NCBI RefSeq assembly: GCF_003265705.1
Contig: NW_020312968.1
Span: 1,778,538 to 1,842,537, forward strand
Origin: Callorhinus ursinus
Taxonomy: Eukaryota > Chordata > Mammalia > Carnivora > Otariidae
Direction of reading: 5' to 3'
DNA length: 64,000 nt
The position numbers and the translations under genes were made by a program. Positions 42,843 to 55,347 of this stretch are shown in pieces; position 1 is the first letter of the stretch, and each line of letters begins with the position of its first letter. The notes beneath the pieces were generated by a model. It ran no database searches and was not told the DNA's origin. It worked only from the letters and a program-made list of their open reading frames with translations.

Positions 42843-43052
42843 TTTTATTTTTTATTTTTTTAAAAGATTTTTTATTTATTTATTCGACAGAGACGGACAC
42901 AGCGAGAGCAGGAACACAAGCAGGGGGAGTGGGAGAGGGAGAAACAGGTTTCCCGCTGAGCGGGGAGCCCGATGCGGGGCTCGATCCCAGGACCCTGGGA
43001 TCATGACCTGAGCCGAAGGCAGCCGCTTAACAACTGAGCCACTCAGGCGCCC
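42843..43052 (-). repeat. Can-SINE with TSD
   Basis: TCTTTTTGTCTTTTA at about 42828-42842 and 43053-43067. Confidence 0.95.
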
Positions 43053-44012
43053 TCTTTTTGTCTTTTAGTTCACTTTTTTGGGACATTTCTTTAAAGATTG
43101 TTTTCTGTCCTATCTATGAATGATTTTCCTTTTGGAAATTATTTTTTACTTCTAAGCATACTTTCTTGACTATGGCATTCAATTTTTATGATATTCTAGT
43201 CACGTTTCAAGTATGCGTATTTTTTGTTATCTACAAGGGTATTAATAATATAGTTTCTTTTTATAGTTTTCTTTGGCTTCCTTTATTATCTCCTTTTCCT
43301 CTACGTTCTATTATTTGGTTTTTTGTTTGTTTGTTTGTTTGTTTTTAGTCTCTATCTTTCATGTTTTAGGTTTTTCTTAAGTGTATGGTGAACTTTGGAT
43401 TTCTGCCCATCTTTAGAAATAAGACCTTTAGTATATGGAGACTCTATGTACAAATGTGTATCTTACTCCAGAGGAGTTGTGCAGAGAGCTTCTTTTTGGG
43501 ATTGGACACTCAGATATCTGTATCAGGAGGGCTTTTCTCTGGAATTTAAAGTTTTCATGGGCAAGGCCCACTGATCTCCTGCCTTGGTTTCTGTAACTGA
43601 CTGCTGGAGGTTTTGAAGCAATGGTGGGTGCTTGAGGTGTGTAGTAAGATGGGAACTCCCATTCTGAAGGCATTTTCAGGCAGTCCTTGCACCTCACCCC
43701 ACACTCTGCTTTACTTGGATCTCTGAGCTCAAAAACTGTTCAGTTCCACTTCTCCAGTGATTAATCACCAACCCTGCACTCTCCTTGAGGCAGGGTGCAA
43801 GGATGGGGAGGAGGTAGAAGGAAACTAATTTGGTTGTTTAGTGATGGGTAGAAACCAAGGAAGGGGAGGTGATCTAACTACTCAGAGCTATAACCGATCC
43901 CTTGTTTTTAGCCTCCCCCATCCCCCCTTATTTCTTATTTGGCATCTCTAATAAGTCACCTGGTACTTTGTGGGCATTAAGGTATTATGTTTGGAAATAA
44001 TTACAAACTTTA

Positions 44013-44217
44013 TTTTTTATTTTTTTTTAAAGATTTTATTTATTTATTTGACAGAGAGAGACACAGCAAGAGAGGGAACACAAGCAGGGGGAGTGGGAGA
44101 GGGAGAAGCAGGCTTCCCGCTGAGCAGGGAGCCTGATGCGGGGCTTGATCCCAGGACCCTGGGATCATGACCTGAGCCAAAGGCAGACACCTAACGACTG
44201 AGCCACCCAGGCGCCCC
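44013..44217 (-). repeat. Can-SINE with perfect TSD
   Basis: TAATTACAAACTTTA at 43998-44012 and 44218-44232. Close to consensus. Confidence 0.97.
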
Positions 44218-44460
44218 TAATTACAAACTTTAAAAAAGTTTCATGAATTCCTGTATTTTTAAAAATGTTATGCCATTACTCTATCTGTCTCTATATTAAT
44301 CTCTTTACTGAACATTTGACAGTACGATGCATATATTATGGTCCCTTTCCCTGACACCTTCAGAGTTTTTCTAAAATAGACTTCTTTACATATCCACATT
44401 AAACTTATGTCATATGGGGCACAGCCTTCTTCAAGGGCTGAGTGGAACAATACCTCTCAA

Positions 44461-45652
44461 AGACTCCAAAGGGGGTGAGGCCACAAAGAAAAAGACAGGA
44501 GGTATGGAGGTTCCCCATGAATGTGTGGTGAAATAAGCCACTGGAGCTACCCTTTCTACCAATGTTGTCCTTTACTCCTAGAAGAGTTGAAAATTCAGGG
44601 TGGATATGGTTCGCCTGGCTCCCCCAGGCTCTTTACCTGCCCTAGGTTCTGGATTCTAGTCCTAGAACAGCAACTTTTAGCTCCTATCACGTGGGGTAGA
44701 CTTAGAGAGCAAGTAAAGCCTAGAGTCTGAGAAATTTAATTTATTATTTTAGTAGTCTATTGAATAATACTGCATACTATCATTGTGTTTGAGTTTTCCA
44801 ACTTGAAGTGCCAAGATTTTCAGTGACCCATTAGGTAGAGAAGGCAGAACTAAGAGACTCAGGAGATGAGCCTCCCATGCCAGTGATCTCTTTCATGTAC
44901 TTGGGGCTCAGAACTTATCAAAGGAGAGTTGGAAAGAGCTCAGAGACTGGTCTTGTGTTACACAGAAAGTCATTCCTGGATCCTATTTCTTTGGGTATCT
45001 CTGTACACACATAGTTGATGAAACAATCAGACAAGATTTCTATACTAAGAGGGCTAGTATGAGAGAGTCCCAAATGGAGAGGGGGAAATTGTCTAGGGGA
45101 GATGCCTCAGTCTTGCTCTGCTTCAGCACTGTTTCCCTCCCCTTCTCCAACTCTTGCCCATGTGGGAGAACATAAAGGCAGGAAAGCTCATTGATAGAGA
45201 GATAAGATAGAGAAATGACTCACACCAAGAAACATTTTCAACTGCTTTGTGCTCACTCCCAGGGCTCACAGCTGATGTAACTAGGGGCCATCATTTACTT
45301 TGTTCAGAGTTGGACAGAAAGCACAAAGAGTTGTTCCTTAGCAGGTGTCACTGACATTATGCACAAGGGAGTTATATACCACCGTATCTCACTCCACATC
45401 TCCTGTCAAGGCAGTCACAGTGCATGAATTGGCTGACCCTTGGGAATGAAGAGCACAGAACAGTCTAGCTCTCACAAAGTTCTTTAAATTAGTATGGGCA
45501 CGTGGATGAACGTTCTAGATCGTCACTCGTTTTACGTCAAACCATATACTGAAGTCCATTCAAAGCTCTCTTTCTGGGAATAAATGAAAGTGGAAAATGT
45601 TTTCTGTTCTTGTTGCCTTTAAAAAATACATGTATGTTTATATCCAGGCATG

Positions 45653-45657
<5 letters not shown>
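44461..45657. other. Intergenic, unassigned
   Basis: No exon or repeat recognised. Confidence 0.5.

Positions 45658-45697
<40 letters not shown>
45658..45697. repeat. (GT)20 microsatellite
   Basis: Uninterrupted GT run of 40 bases. Confidence 0.98.
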
Positions 45698-45699
<2 letters not shown>

Positions 45700-46054
45700 T
45701 CCCAGAATAAACCTCCACTTCTGAAACTAACCCCAGCACATAATCTGGTAAGAAAGAATTTCTAATTCCAGTATCTTTACAATATCCATTGAAGAATATA
45801 CTGAAAACTTTATATACCCCAGGATATAGAGTTCAGCAAAGCAACTGTCCAAAGATACTCAAGTCTTATGGATTGGGATTTTCTAATTATGGCAGATTGT
45901 ATTTCTCAAAAATGACCATAGCAGTATTTCAAGTCCCACATTCCCTCCCAGAGCTTTGCTAGCCTCTACCAAAAGTTGGATTCTATTTATCTTTCCCTTA
46001 AAGTTGGGTGGCACTTCCTAGCTGGGTCAGTGAATAGAATGCAGCAGACAGGAG

Positions 46055-46640
46055 TGTGTTCCTTTCTTAGGGCTGCCATAACAAAGTATCTGTGTGAATT
46101 AAACAACAGAAATATATTCTCTTACAGTTCTCAAGCACAGAATTCTGAAACCAAGGCATCATCAAGATTGATTCCTTTTGGAGTACTCTGAGGGAAGGTC
46201 TGTTCCAAGCTTCTTTCCTAGCTTCTGGTGATTGCCAGAAAACCTTGCCATCCTTGGTTTGCAGATGCATCATTCCAATCTCTGATTCCGTTGTCACATG
46301 GCAATCTTCCTTGTGTGTGTGTCCCATGTCCAGATTTTCCTCTTCTTTTAAGGACAACATTCATTGGATTAGGGCCCACCCTAATCCAATATGGCCCCAT
46401 CTTAATTTGATTAAGACCCCCCCCCCTTTTTAAGTAGGTTCTACACCCAGCATGGAGTCTAGTGTGAGGCTTGAACTCACAACCCTGAGATCAAGACCTG
46501 AGCTGAATCAAGAGTTGGATGCTTAGCCAACCAAGCCACCCCGGCACCCCAAGACCCAATTTTTAAATAAGGTCACATTAACAGGTACTGGGGGTTACAA
46601 CTTGAACATGTCTTTTGAAGAGATACAGTTCAACCCACAA
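46055..46640 (-). repeat. MaLR/MLT1-like LTR, reverse orientation, nested
   Basis: AGGGCTGCCATAACAAAGTA, AATTAAACAACAGAAATATA, GATTAGGGCCCACCCTAATC and TACAGTTCAACCCACAA are the reversed reading of a common MLT1-type LTR. Non-coding, decayed. Confidence 0.55.
46427..46550 (-). repeat. Short old Can-SINE inside the nested LTR
   Basis: TTGAACTCACAACCCTGAGA, then AGCCACCCCGGCACCCC. Small flank repeat AAGACCC. Confidence 0.85.
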
Positions 46641-47289
46641 GAGTGAGGTTAAGTGATTTCTAAGTTTAGGTCATAAGAGGGAATTCAGCTTCTGTCTGGA
46701 TCTTTCTAAGGATACTCACCTTTGGAACCCAGCCACCATTTTGTGAGAAGCCCCAGACACAAGAAGAGGCCACATTTGGGTGTTCTGGCTGACAGCCCCA
46801 GCTAAGATTCTAACTGAAAAGGCCGTCAGATAATTCTAATTCCAGCCTTTGAGGGGTGCTACCTGATACTGATGAACTGTCTCTACTGATCCCTGTCAAA
46901 ATTGCAGATTCATAAGCAAAATAAATGTAGTTGGTCTTTTAATCCCTTAAGTTTTTGTTGTTGTTATTGTTGTTTATTTGTTAATCCATTAAGTTTTAGG
47001 GTGGTTTGTTACACAGCATTTGACTACGGAACACCACCCAATGTCCACTACCCTACCTGAGATAGCTGAGTCTTCTGTGCTAGGATAACCCTCTGTAATG
47101 AGAATGTGGCCTTGGGATCTGGTTGTGGGTTTGTTTTGGGTTCATCATCCTTCTCTCAGGACACAGATGAAGCAGGTTGACTAGGTATATAGATATTATC
47201 TGTTTCAGCCTGGCTTAAGTAAAATGTAGCCACATACTTAAAGTTTTTATTACTGACTCTGCTTGTGAGGCATCTCTCCTATCCTCTGG

Positions 47290-47475
47290 AGTTCTAACCA
47301 GTGGCATTGAAATATAGCTCTGATGGCTTACTAGTTGTGTGATCTGACCCAAATTACTTAAACTCTCCAAGCTTTAGTGTCCACACCTGTAAAATGGGCG
47401 TAATGATATCTACCTCCTTTATGTAAGCTCGTAGCTCAATATCTGGCCCATTGTAAATATTCCATTAAAAAAAAG
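47290..47475 (+). repeat. MIR, forward orientation
   Basis: TAGTTGTGTGATCTGACCCA, CTGTAAAATGGGCGTAATGA, TATCTACCTCCTTTATG. Confidence 0.85.
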
Positions 47476-48984
47476 GTGACTGTTTTCATTGAAAGTTAAA
47501 ATGTTTAAAATTTTTTTCTATGTAAAATAACCTTTTGGTGGAGGTTGTACAAATTTGTAGAGCGTATCTATACTTTGTACCCAACTGTAAGACTACAATA
47601 CTTTGAAATCACAATTCTTCAGGATCAGATAAGGGACAGTAAATACTTATTACAGTGATATAGTCTTTGTTGCTACAACTTACAAGGACATATTTAAGAT
47701 TGGTGGCACTAAGCCAGAAGAGACTATAAAATTGACAAGCTGAAAGGAGTTGTCTTTTTCTAACTAGCTGTTAGAAAAAAGCCCCCTTACAAAAGAAAAA
47801 AGAAAAAAAAATCCTATATCAAATGCTTGGGAAATTCTAACTAAATAGTTTCTCTTTTCTGATGGCAAGATTTATCCTATTAGAAACACACATGGCGTGA
47901 GACTTTGTGAATTTTGCTGGGATGAGTTTAAAGACTATAGGATTAGCTAGATTTGGGGTGAGCACTTAATTGGTCCTGGAATTTCAAGTGGGAGCCAAGC
48001 TTAATGCTTCCAAGCCATGCTGTTTTTATATGTGAGATTCTATTCTGGTAATTTTTATTTAGCCTTTTGTATGTGTCAGGAACTTGGCCATTTTATGAAC
48101 TGCAAAATAAATATGAATTTCATCCACATAGCTTTTGGCAGAAAGAAGTTTCTTTCAACAGAGTCTATTTAGTTTTGTTTGTTTTATTCTCATACTTACC
48201 AGTGCATACTAAAGGGAATCCATTCTTATTTATATTACTGTCCTTTTTTAGAGATCCTTTCCACTTTTCACAAACCTGGACTCTACTGGTAAGTGACTTT
48301 TTGTCCCTGCATTCCATGGAAGGCTTAACAGACCCTGAATGATAAGTGGAAAGTAATCACAACTCAAACTTGCAAATCTGTGCACTTGAAAATGTGTAGC
48401 CGGCATCAATTCTTTTTGTTTGGAGCCTTGATTCTGTTGCTAGGTGGCAATGTTCCCTTACCAAAAAGGTGGTTGGAGTCTGTAGGTCCCTTTCTGAAAC
48501 GGAAAGGAAAACACTAGCCTTACTGCCTCTTCATTAGCAACTGTTCAACCAAGTTTCCTGGTTTTAGCCCACAAAGAGGTACTAACACTGTCAGAAATTG
48601 CCAGGCTGAAATCACCAAAACCAAACATCTTCCCCCTCGCCACTGTCCATTGCAAAATCGAGCAGTCAGTGGTATCAAGCACATGGCTGTTTCCAGTAAC
48701 TGTACAAATCCACTGCAGGCAGGGACCAGAGCCATCCCAGGCCCTAGTAAACAAGTGATATAATCTCACTTGTCCTGTGACTGCTGGTATAGTATTAAGT
48801 TCACAAAAGAGCTCTAGCATTGTGGTCAAGAAACGTCTCTGGGTGGTGTGCCTAAGAACTACTGAAGGTTCCTTTTTAAAAAGGAGTTGATTTACTCCAA
48901 TACCAGATAGGGTTGCCAGATTTAGAAAATAAAAATGCAGGGCAGCCAGTTAAATGTGAATTTCAAGTGAACAATGAATTTTTT
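47476..48984. other. Intergenic, unassigned
   Basis: No exon or named repeat. Frames at 48520-48829 look like chance. Confidence 0.5.
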
Positions 48985-49290
48985 TTAAAGTCAGGTTTAT
49001 TGAAGTATCATTTACATATAATAAAATTCACCCTTTTTAGGTATACAGTTCTATATATTTTTACAAACATATACATCATGTAACTACTACCACACTCAAC
49101 ATCTAGAATAGTTCCATCACCCCCAAAAGTTCCTTCATGTCCCCTTTTAGCCAATCCCTCACTTACCCTCCACCCCTGACAACCACTGATCAGTTTTCTG
49201 TCTTTGGCAGCTTACCTCTAACACAGTATAGTTGGAATCGTACAATACATAGCCTTTTGTGTCTGGCTTCGTCCATGTAGCACAATGTGA
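48985..49290 (-). repeat. Old L1 3'-end, reverse orientation
   Basis: TTTATTGAAGTATCATTTAC, ATAATAAAATTCACCCTTTT, CAACCACTGATCAGTTTTCT. Possible short TSD AACAATGAA / ACAATGTGAA. Confidence 0.8.
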
Positions 49291-50443
49291 ATGCTGATGG
49301 AACTTTTTTTTTTAGTATGAGTATGACCCATGGAATAATTGGGTCTCACTTATTATAAAAAGGTATCTGTTGTTTATCTGAAAATTTCTCAATCAGCGGG
49401 CCAGGAGTGGAACTTGGAACCCACATTTCAACAAAAAACCCGTAGTGTTTCCCATGCAGGTGATTCTCAGATCACACTTTCACACAGTGAGATTCTGAAG
49501 CAGTAGGGTTGTGAATCTGCTTGAGAATCTGCTTCATTCAATCAATTACTGGGAAAATATTCATAGAAACTCAGTACTTTCACACAATTCAGGAGGTTGC
49601 AGGATTGCCCAAAATTCACAGACTCCACGAACTCCAGACTGAGAACTGGAGTGTTGTCATCTCATGTGCTTTACTGAAAAGCTCAAGTTTTCCCCAGAAG
49701 TGAGAGGAAAACGAGTTTGTTTGGGTTTCTGCCACTCCCTCTATTCACCATCTTTCCCCATGCTTCTCTGAGCAAGGGGGATTTTTTTATCTTTCCACAA
49801 TGTATAAGGCCTTTCCATTACTATTTCAGTGTTTGTTTATTAAAGCAGAAGTGGCTTAATCATTTACAGATCATAAAAGCCATACATAGTGATGACAAAA
49901 AGTTAAAACTGCAAAGAAAATTAGAAAATAGAAAAATAGTAATGCATAGTTCTACCGCCCAAAGAGGTAGTGAGATAATAATTTTATTTAATTGTCTTCA
50001 TTTTTTTTTCATAGTTGTGATAATGTAATGATGCCTGGGTCCTATGCCAAATATTCTGATTTATTTGGTATGGGGTGTGTTCTGGACTCAGCAGTTTTCT
50101 TGCTATATTCTCAATTGGTTGGCCTTGCACAATGGGTCATAGAACACACCAGGAATCAGTTGTTATCACAACTGTGCATCAACATGAAAGGGAAAAATCT
50201 AATTACTAGCTCATGTTGGAGGGATGTCTACAACTGGCCATTCATGATGAGGAATAGGGGAGCCCAGCTTGAAGAAATAAGATTAGATCTGAATGGGAGA
50301 AAATTATACGCTGGAATTATTAGATTTCACCACAAATCCCTGAAGTTGCCTGAATTCCTGTGATTAGCGAGAGCTAATCAGGGCTGAGGAAGAAAAGGAG
50401 ACACGACAGCAGCACTCCAAGAGGAAGACCTAATAATAGAGTT
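49291..50443. other. Intergenic, unassigned
   Basis: Contains a faint MER-type stretch at about 49395-49540 and a small hairpin TGATTAGC-GAGA-GCTAATCA at 50361-50380. A 123-codon open frame (49992-50363) shows no domain. Confidence 0.45.
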
Positions 50444-50458
50444 AAGATTCTAGGCACA

Positions 50459-50663
50459 GGGGCACCTGGGTGGCTCAGTAGGTTAAGTCTCTGACTCGTG
50501 GTTTTGGCTCAGTTTGTGATCTTGGGGCTGTGAGATGGAGCCGCACATTGGGCTCCCTGCTCAGCACAGAGTCAGCTTGGGATTCTCTCTAGCTCCCTCT
50601 GTCCCTCCCTGCCTCTCTCTCTCTTTCAAATAAGTAAATCTTAAAAATAATAATAATAATAAT
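50459..50663 (+). repeat. Can-SINE with TSD, AAT-repeat tail
   Basis: AAGATTCTAGGCACA (50444-50458) / AAGATTCCAGGCACA (50664-50678). Older head (GTGGTTTTGGCTCAGTTTGT). Confidence 0.94.
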
Positions 50664-51183
50664 AAGATTCCAGGCACAAGGCAGACCGAAGTCCGTGGAA
50701 GTGATACAGCCATGCCCTGGTGACTCGAAACCCCATCTCCAACAAGTAAATATGTTGGACATGGGTTCTCTTACAAAGGGAGCCTCACCACTCCCCCAGT
50801 CCCACACTTTCCCAAGGCTGCATAGGAGACTCCAGTTTGCTTTCTGTGTGGTGAGAATTATCACAAGTGAAATCACTGTGCAAGTCCAGGCTCCAGTCCC
50901 CCAGTGTTCACTAGTCCAAGTTGCCCGGGTGTTTAAATGGCAAGCTAAAGGTTGCCAGTGAACTGTGGGAAAGGGATTGAGAGTCTTGAGGTTTATTTTA
51001 TAGAGGTGTCAAGGTTGTACCCCTCAAGAGCTCCATAATCACAACTTGTCCCCATCTGTAGACACCCTGGATAAAAGGACTGAAAAGGTCGGGGCCTTCT
51101 CAATGCTTCTCACACATCAGAAACAGACATGCTAGTCCTTACACTGATGGTGGAAGGAATGGGTCAGGGGACTCAGGATGGAA

Positions 51184-52195
51184 TTTTTTTTTATTATTAT
51201 TGAAGTGTAGTTGACATATTAGTTTCAGGTGTACAACATAATGATTCAGCATTTATATAGACTATGATGTAATCACCATGGTAAATCTGGCTATCCTCTG
51301 TCACCATTCAAAATTGTTACAATATTACTAACTATAGTCTCTGTGCTGTACATTGCACCCCTGTGTCTTATTTATTTTATTTTTTTATTTTTAAAAGATT
51401 TTAATTTATATTTAGTAATCGCTCCACCCATCGTGAGGCTGGAACCTGTGACCCCAAGATCAAGAGTCACATGCTCTTCTTACTGAGCCAGCCAGGAGCC
51501 GTTTATTTATTTTCTAACTGGAAGTTTGTACTTTTTAATCCCCTTCCCCTATTTCACCCATCTCCCCATCTGTCTCCCCTCTGGCAACCAACAGACTTTT
51601 CTCTGTATCTATGAATCTTTTTCTGTTTTGTTTCACTTATTTGTTTGTCTTGTTTTTTAGATTCCACATATAAGTTAAATCATATGGTATGAGTCTTTCT
51701 CTGACTTATTTCACTTAGCATTATACCCTCTACGTCCATCCATGTTGCTGCAAATGGCAAGATCTCATTCTTTTTTATGGCTGACTAGTATTCCATTATA
51801 TATATATATTTCATATATGTATATATATACATATAATATATATATATTTCCCATATCTTCTTTATCCATTCATCTATCAGTGGACACTTAGATTGTTTCC
51901 ATATCTTGGCTATTGTAAATAATGCTGCAATGAATATGGGGGTGTATATTTTCAAATTAGCATTTTTTCCTTTGGATAGATTATCTAGAGGTGGCATTGC
52001 TGGATTTTTGGTAGTTCTATTTTGATTTTTTTAGGAACCTCCATACTGTTTTCCATAGTGTCTGCACCATTTTGCATTGCTAGCAACAGTGCACGAGGGT
52101 TCCCTTTTCTCCACATTCTTGCCAACACTTCTTATTTCTTGTCTTTTTGGGTAACAGCTATTCTAAAAGGTGATATCTCATTTTGGTTTTGACGG
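51184..52195 (-). mobile_element. 5'-truncated L1, reverse orientation, with nested old SINE
   Basis: TTGAAGTGTAGTTGACATAT, GGCAAGATCTCATTCTTTTT, TTGGCTATTGTAAATAATGC and AACCTCCATACTGTTTTCCA are reversed L1 3' UTR and ORF2 C-terminus. A TA-rich microsatellite lies at 51798-51852. Confidence 0.88.
51390..51501 (-). repeat. Short old Can-SINE nested in L1
   Basis: GAGGCTGGAACCTGTGACCC, GAGCCAGCCAGGAGCC. Interrupts the L1 3' UTR. Confidence 0.8.
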
Positions 52196-53766
52196 GATGG
52201 TGAATCTTCTATGCACCTCCTATTGCAGTTGTTGCAGATATCTTGTAATATAATTTTAAAATTATGGTAGTTAGCAGACCAGCTGCTAGATATTGTTATT
52301 TATTAATAAAGCAGCACATTAATTACCAAAACATATTAGTATTTCGACAGCTGTGTTTCAGTATTATTGGTATTCTCTGTAATACAATGTATTTTATGTA
52401 GTTGCAAACATGAACAGGGCTTCATTTTGTATTATTCTGATTCATGATGCTTGTCACTTCCATTTTTTTGATTTAGAGGTAATTTAGGATTCAGGAGCTG
52501 AAAACTAGCAGAGGGAAGTAGGGACATTTACCTGCTATAGCTTAAATTCTTTTATTCTACATTTTATTTCCTTTGTTTCCAGGGTATTTTTTTATCTGAT
52601 AGTATGATTTACATATGCAAATTTGCTTTCTATAAGAGCTACATTTGAATTACCTTTCCCAGTGAATAATTATTTGCTTCCCAATGGGAGGCTAGGACGA
52701 CTCCTGCTGGTTCTGTTGCAGAATCAATGATAAGGTACATTAAGGAGTCTCAGAATCACTCCCACGAGACTATTTTCCTTTCTGTGCTCTATCCCATTGA
52801 TGTGGCCTCTCCTTTTCACGGTATTGGGAACTGTAATTCAGGTATGATACTTATTAGCTTATCCTCTGTGTCTTCGGATCACAGATGGAGATGTGACTTT
52901 GAAAACCATCTCATATTCAAAGTTCCAAAATCAATAGCATAAGCCCAGAGATGGTTTATGTACCAGCTGCCCCCCACCCTTGATTTTTTAGGAATAAATG
53001 TTAAGAATAGAAGTGGAAATTATCTATTCCAGGAGGCCTAATCGTAAACATTCTCAGGGCTATTTTTATGGGAGAATGTGCTTAACACTGTTAGTGAACT
53101 CTTTCCTCAGAAGGACACAAACCAAATTGGCACCTCAGAGCCTTCTTTTACCAGACATAACAGTAAAGGAAACTTACATTAGTACTAGTGAAAGTTAACA
53201 TTCAAAACAAATAATGAAACGTATTTGTTGACGTGCATTTTAACATCTCCCTATATAATGAAGAAAATTGTGTTTTTATCATATGCTTTTGTAGTGTCTT
53301 TTGTAATTCCTTATCATTTGTCCTGGGATGATAGGAGGTCAGCCCTTTTCATATTCAACACCTTTGATGAAACACCTGGGGACAAAGGGTGCAGGGGTAG
53401 ATTAGTATGTAATGCTTTGTAGTTAAATAGTTCTTTACCTCTCTATTCCCTTTATCTTCTCTTGGGTCTGGGACCTGAGAAGATTCCCCAGAAGTATCCG
53501 CTCTGCTGTTGGCATTAACTGCAAAAATTGACGATGATAGCAAGGCCAACGTATGAGATTTCTTGTATTATTTGTATAACGCTTTCCTGCTTATTTTTTT
53601 AAATTATAAGTCCCTTGTATATTTTGTACCCTCTTTTGTAGCCATTAAGCTATTTATTTTCATTGTAACAATGCATTACATTTATATACGGGTACATTTA
53701 AACAACTCCAGTTTTAATGAAGAAGGATCATGGTGAGGGAGTGTTTTCCATAATCTCTCTCTCTGT
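52196..53766. other. Intergenic, unassigned
   Basis: AT-rich, no gene or repeat recognised. Confidence 0.45.
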
Positions 53767-54541
53767 CTTTTTTTTTTTTTAAACAAAAAGCACAAAACGG
53801 TTTCATTCTCAAACATTTATTAAAATAACCTTTTGCACAGGGTTCTGTTTGAGCAAATCAATTCCTCTTACACTCTGACAGATAATAATGTTGTGAAGAA
53901 ATATAAACACAATTGAGTCTGTCCGTGCATATCTTTGTGAAAGGCAAGATGCTTTGTACTGCAGGGTATTCAAGGACAGTCTCAGCCTTCAGAACCGTTG
54001 AATCTTATGATGGGGAGGAGATAAGTACATCCACAAAGCACAAAGCAGAGAGACGTAAATGATATGAGAGATATACCTGAAGAACTTTTGGAGTTCTAAG
54101 GAGATGAACATCATTCCAGGGCCTCACCCACAGGAACTTACTTAGAACATTTGCCATGTGGCCCCAGGATCTGTAATAGGCATTTCAGAGCATCTGCTGT
54201 AGGTGGTTGCCACACTGCATTGTGAGTAATACCGATCTACTGGTCTTTTAAACAATACGGGTTTTTTTCTTTTAAGTAGCTTCTTCTTGTTCCGTTTAAG
54301 AACTTTATTGCATTAGCAAATTGCAGTATTATCCAGAACACAGCCTTACATACTGTGAGAGCAAAAGCTCTCTGCCATACCTTCTACTAAATGACTACTA
54401 GGTCCACAATCTCTTATCTGAAACCTTTTTGGATAAATGTGTTCCAGACTTAAGAATTTTTCATAGAAAAGTGCTAAATGATCCATCTCTAATAAAACTG
54501 TGAGCTTACGTTCTTCTGTCAGCATCAAAACTCTTCAGGAC
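53767..54541 (-). pseudogene. Candidate retrocopy of an unidentified transcript
   Basis: On the minus strand the segment ends TTTTAATAAATGTTTGAGAA and about 45 bases later runs into a poly(A) of about 14 (poly-T at 53768-53781 on plus). A second AATAAAG plus A-rich end occurs near 54270-54310. Similar CT-rich flanks (CATAATCTCTCTCTCTG / CATCACCTCTCTCTCTG) could be an eroded TSD. Source not identified. It may instead be an unrecognised LINE fragment. Confidence 0.35.
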
Positions 54542-54614
54542 CCATCACCTCTCTCTCTGATCCTCCCATTGTAACCCTACCCCCAGCACTCAAAATCTCC
54601 CCACACTGCTTCTT

Positions 54615-54860
54615 CTTTTTTCTTTTCCCCAGGGAGAGAGTACAAGAGAGAGTACAGGACAGGGAGGATGGTGGTGGTGGTAGAGGGGCAGAGTTGGGGG
54701 CGCGGAGGGGGAGAGAGAGAGAGAGAGAGAGTGAATTTTAAGCAGGCTCCACACCCAGCACAGAACCTGACTCAGGGCTCAGTCTCACAACCCTGAGATT
54801 GTGACCTGAGCCGAAATCAAGAGTCAGATGCTTAACCGACTGAGCCAGTCAGGTGCCCTT
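54615..54860 (-). repeat. Can-SINE with expanded GA tract
   Basis: (GA)n at about 54711-54731. Head TGAGCCAGTCAGGTGCCC. Flank CACACTGCTTCTT / GCACTGCTTCTT. Confidence 0.88.
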
Positions 54861-55135
54861 CCTTGCACTGCTTCTTAGAACTTCCATGTTTTTCTGAAAT
54901 AATCTACAAATTTATTTTATATCAAAATTTTATCAAATTCTATCCAATTGTATTATGCTTCTATTGTTGCTGACATCAAAACATTTGTATTATGCTACTC
55001 AGCCTTAATATCAATTTTTAGATGTATTTTTATTCACTATTGCTTTTTTATTTGATATATTCCTCCTCCTTGGGTTATACTCTCTTCTTTCTGGAATACA
55101 TTCTTGCTTAATTCTGTATAAAAGGCTTTATGGGT

Positions 55136-55331
55136 AGGAGCGCTTGGGTGGCTCAGTCGTTAAGTGTCTGCCTTCGGCTTGGGTCATGATCCCAGGGTGC
55201 TGGGATCGAGCCCCGTATCCAGCTCCCTGCTCTGTGGAAAACCGGCTTCTCCCTCTCCCACTCCCCCTGCTTGTGTTCCCTCTCTCACTGTCTCTCTCTC
55301 TGTCAAATAAATAAATAAAAAGTCTTTTAAA
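55136..55331 (+). repeat. Can-SINE with perfect TSD
   Basis: AAAAGGCTTTATGGGT at 55120-55135 and 55332-55347. Confidence 0.96.
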
Positions 55332-55347
55332 AAAAGGCTTTATGGGT

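Larger units (their letters stand above)
42441..44460 (-). repeat. Long old LINE-like repeat, interrupted by two SINEs
   Basis: TTCTGTTAGGATTTTGACAG, ACTGATCTCCTGCCTTGGTT, GGTGGGTGCTTGAGGTGTGT and CACTCTCCTTGAGGCAGGGT are phrases I recognise from a widespread ancient L1-type repeat read in reverse. Family unassigned and ends approximate. Confidence 0.5.
45885..47030 (+). repeat. Old LTR-like repeat split by a second LTR
   Basis: Outer element: 45885-46050 and 46645-47030 (TAAGTTTAGGTCATAAGAGG, ACCCAGCCACCATTTTGTGA, ATTGCAGATTCATAAGCAAA, then a TTAAGTTTTAGGG tail). The same family recurs at 61480-61865. Family name not settled. Confidence 0.5.

Noticed and set aside
49992..50363. 123-codon plus-strand open frame
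   Set aside because: No recognisable domain, no splice or CpG context, and composition like the surrounding AT-rich DNA.
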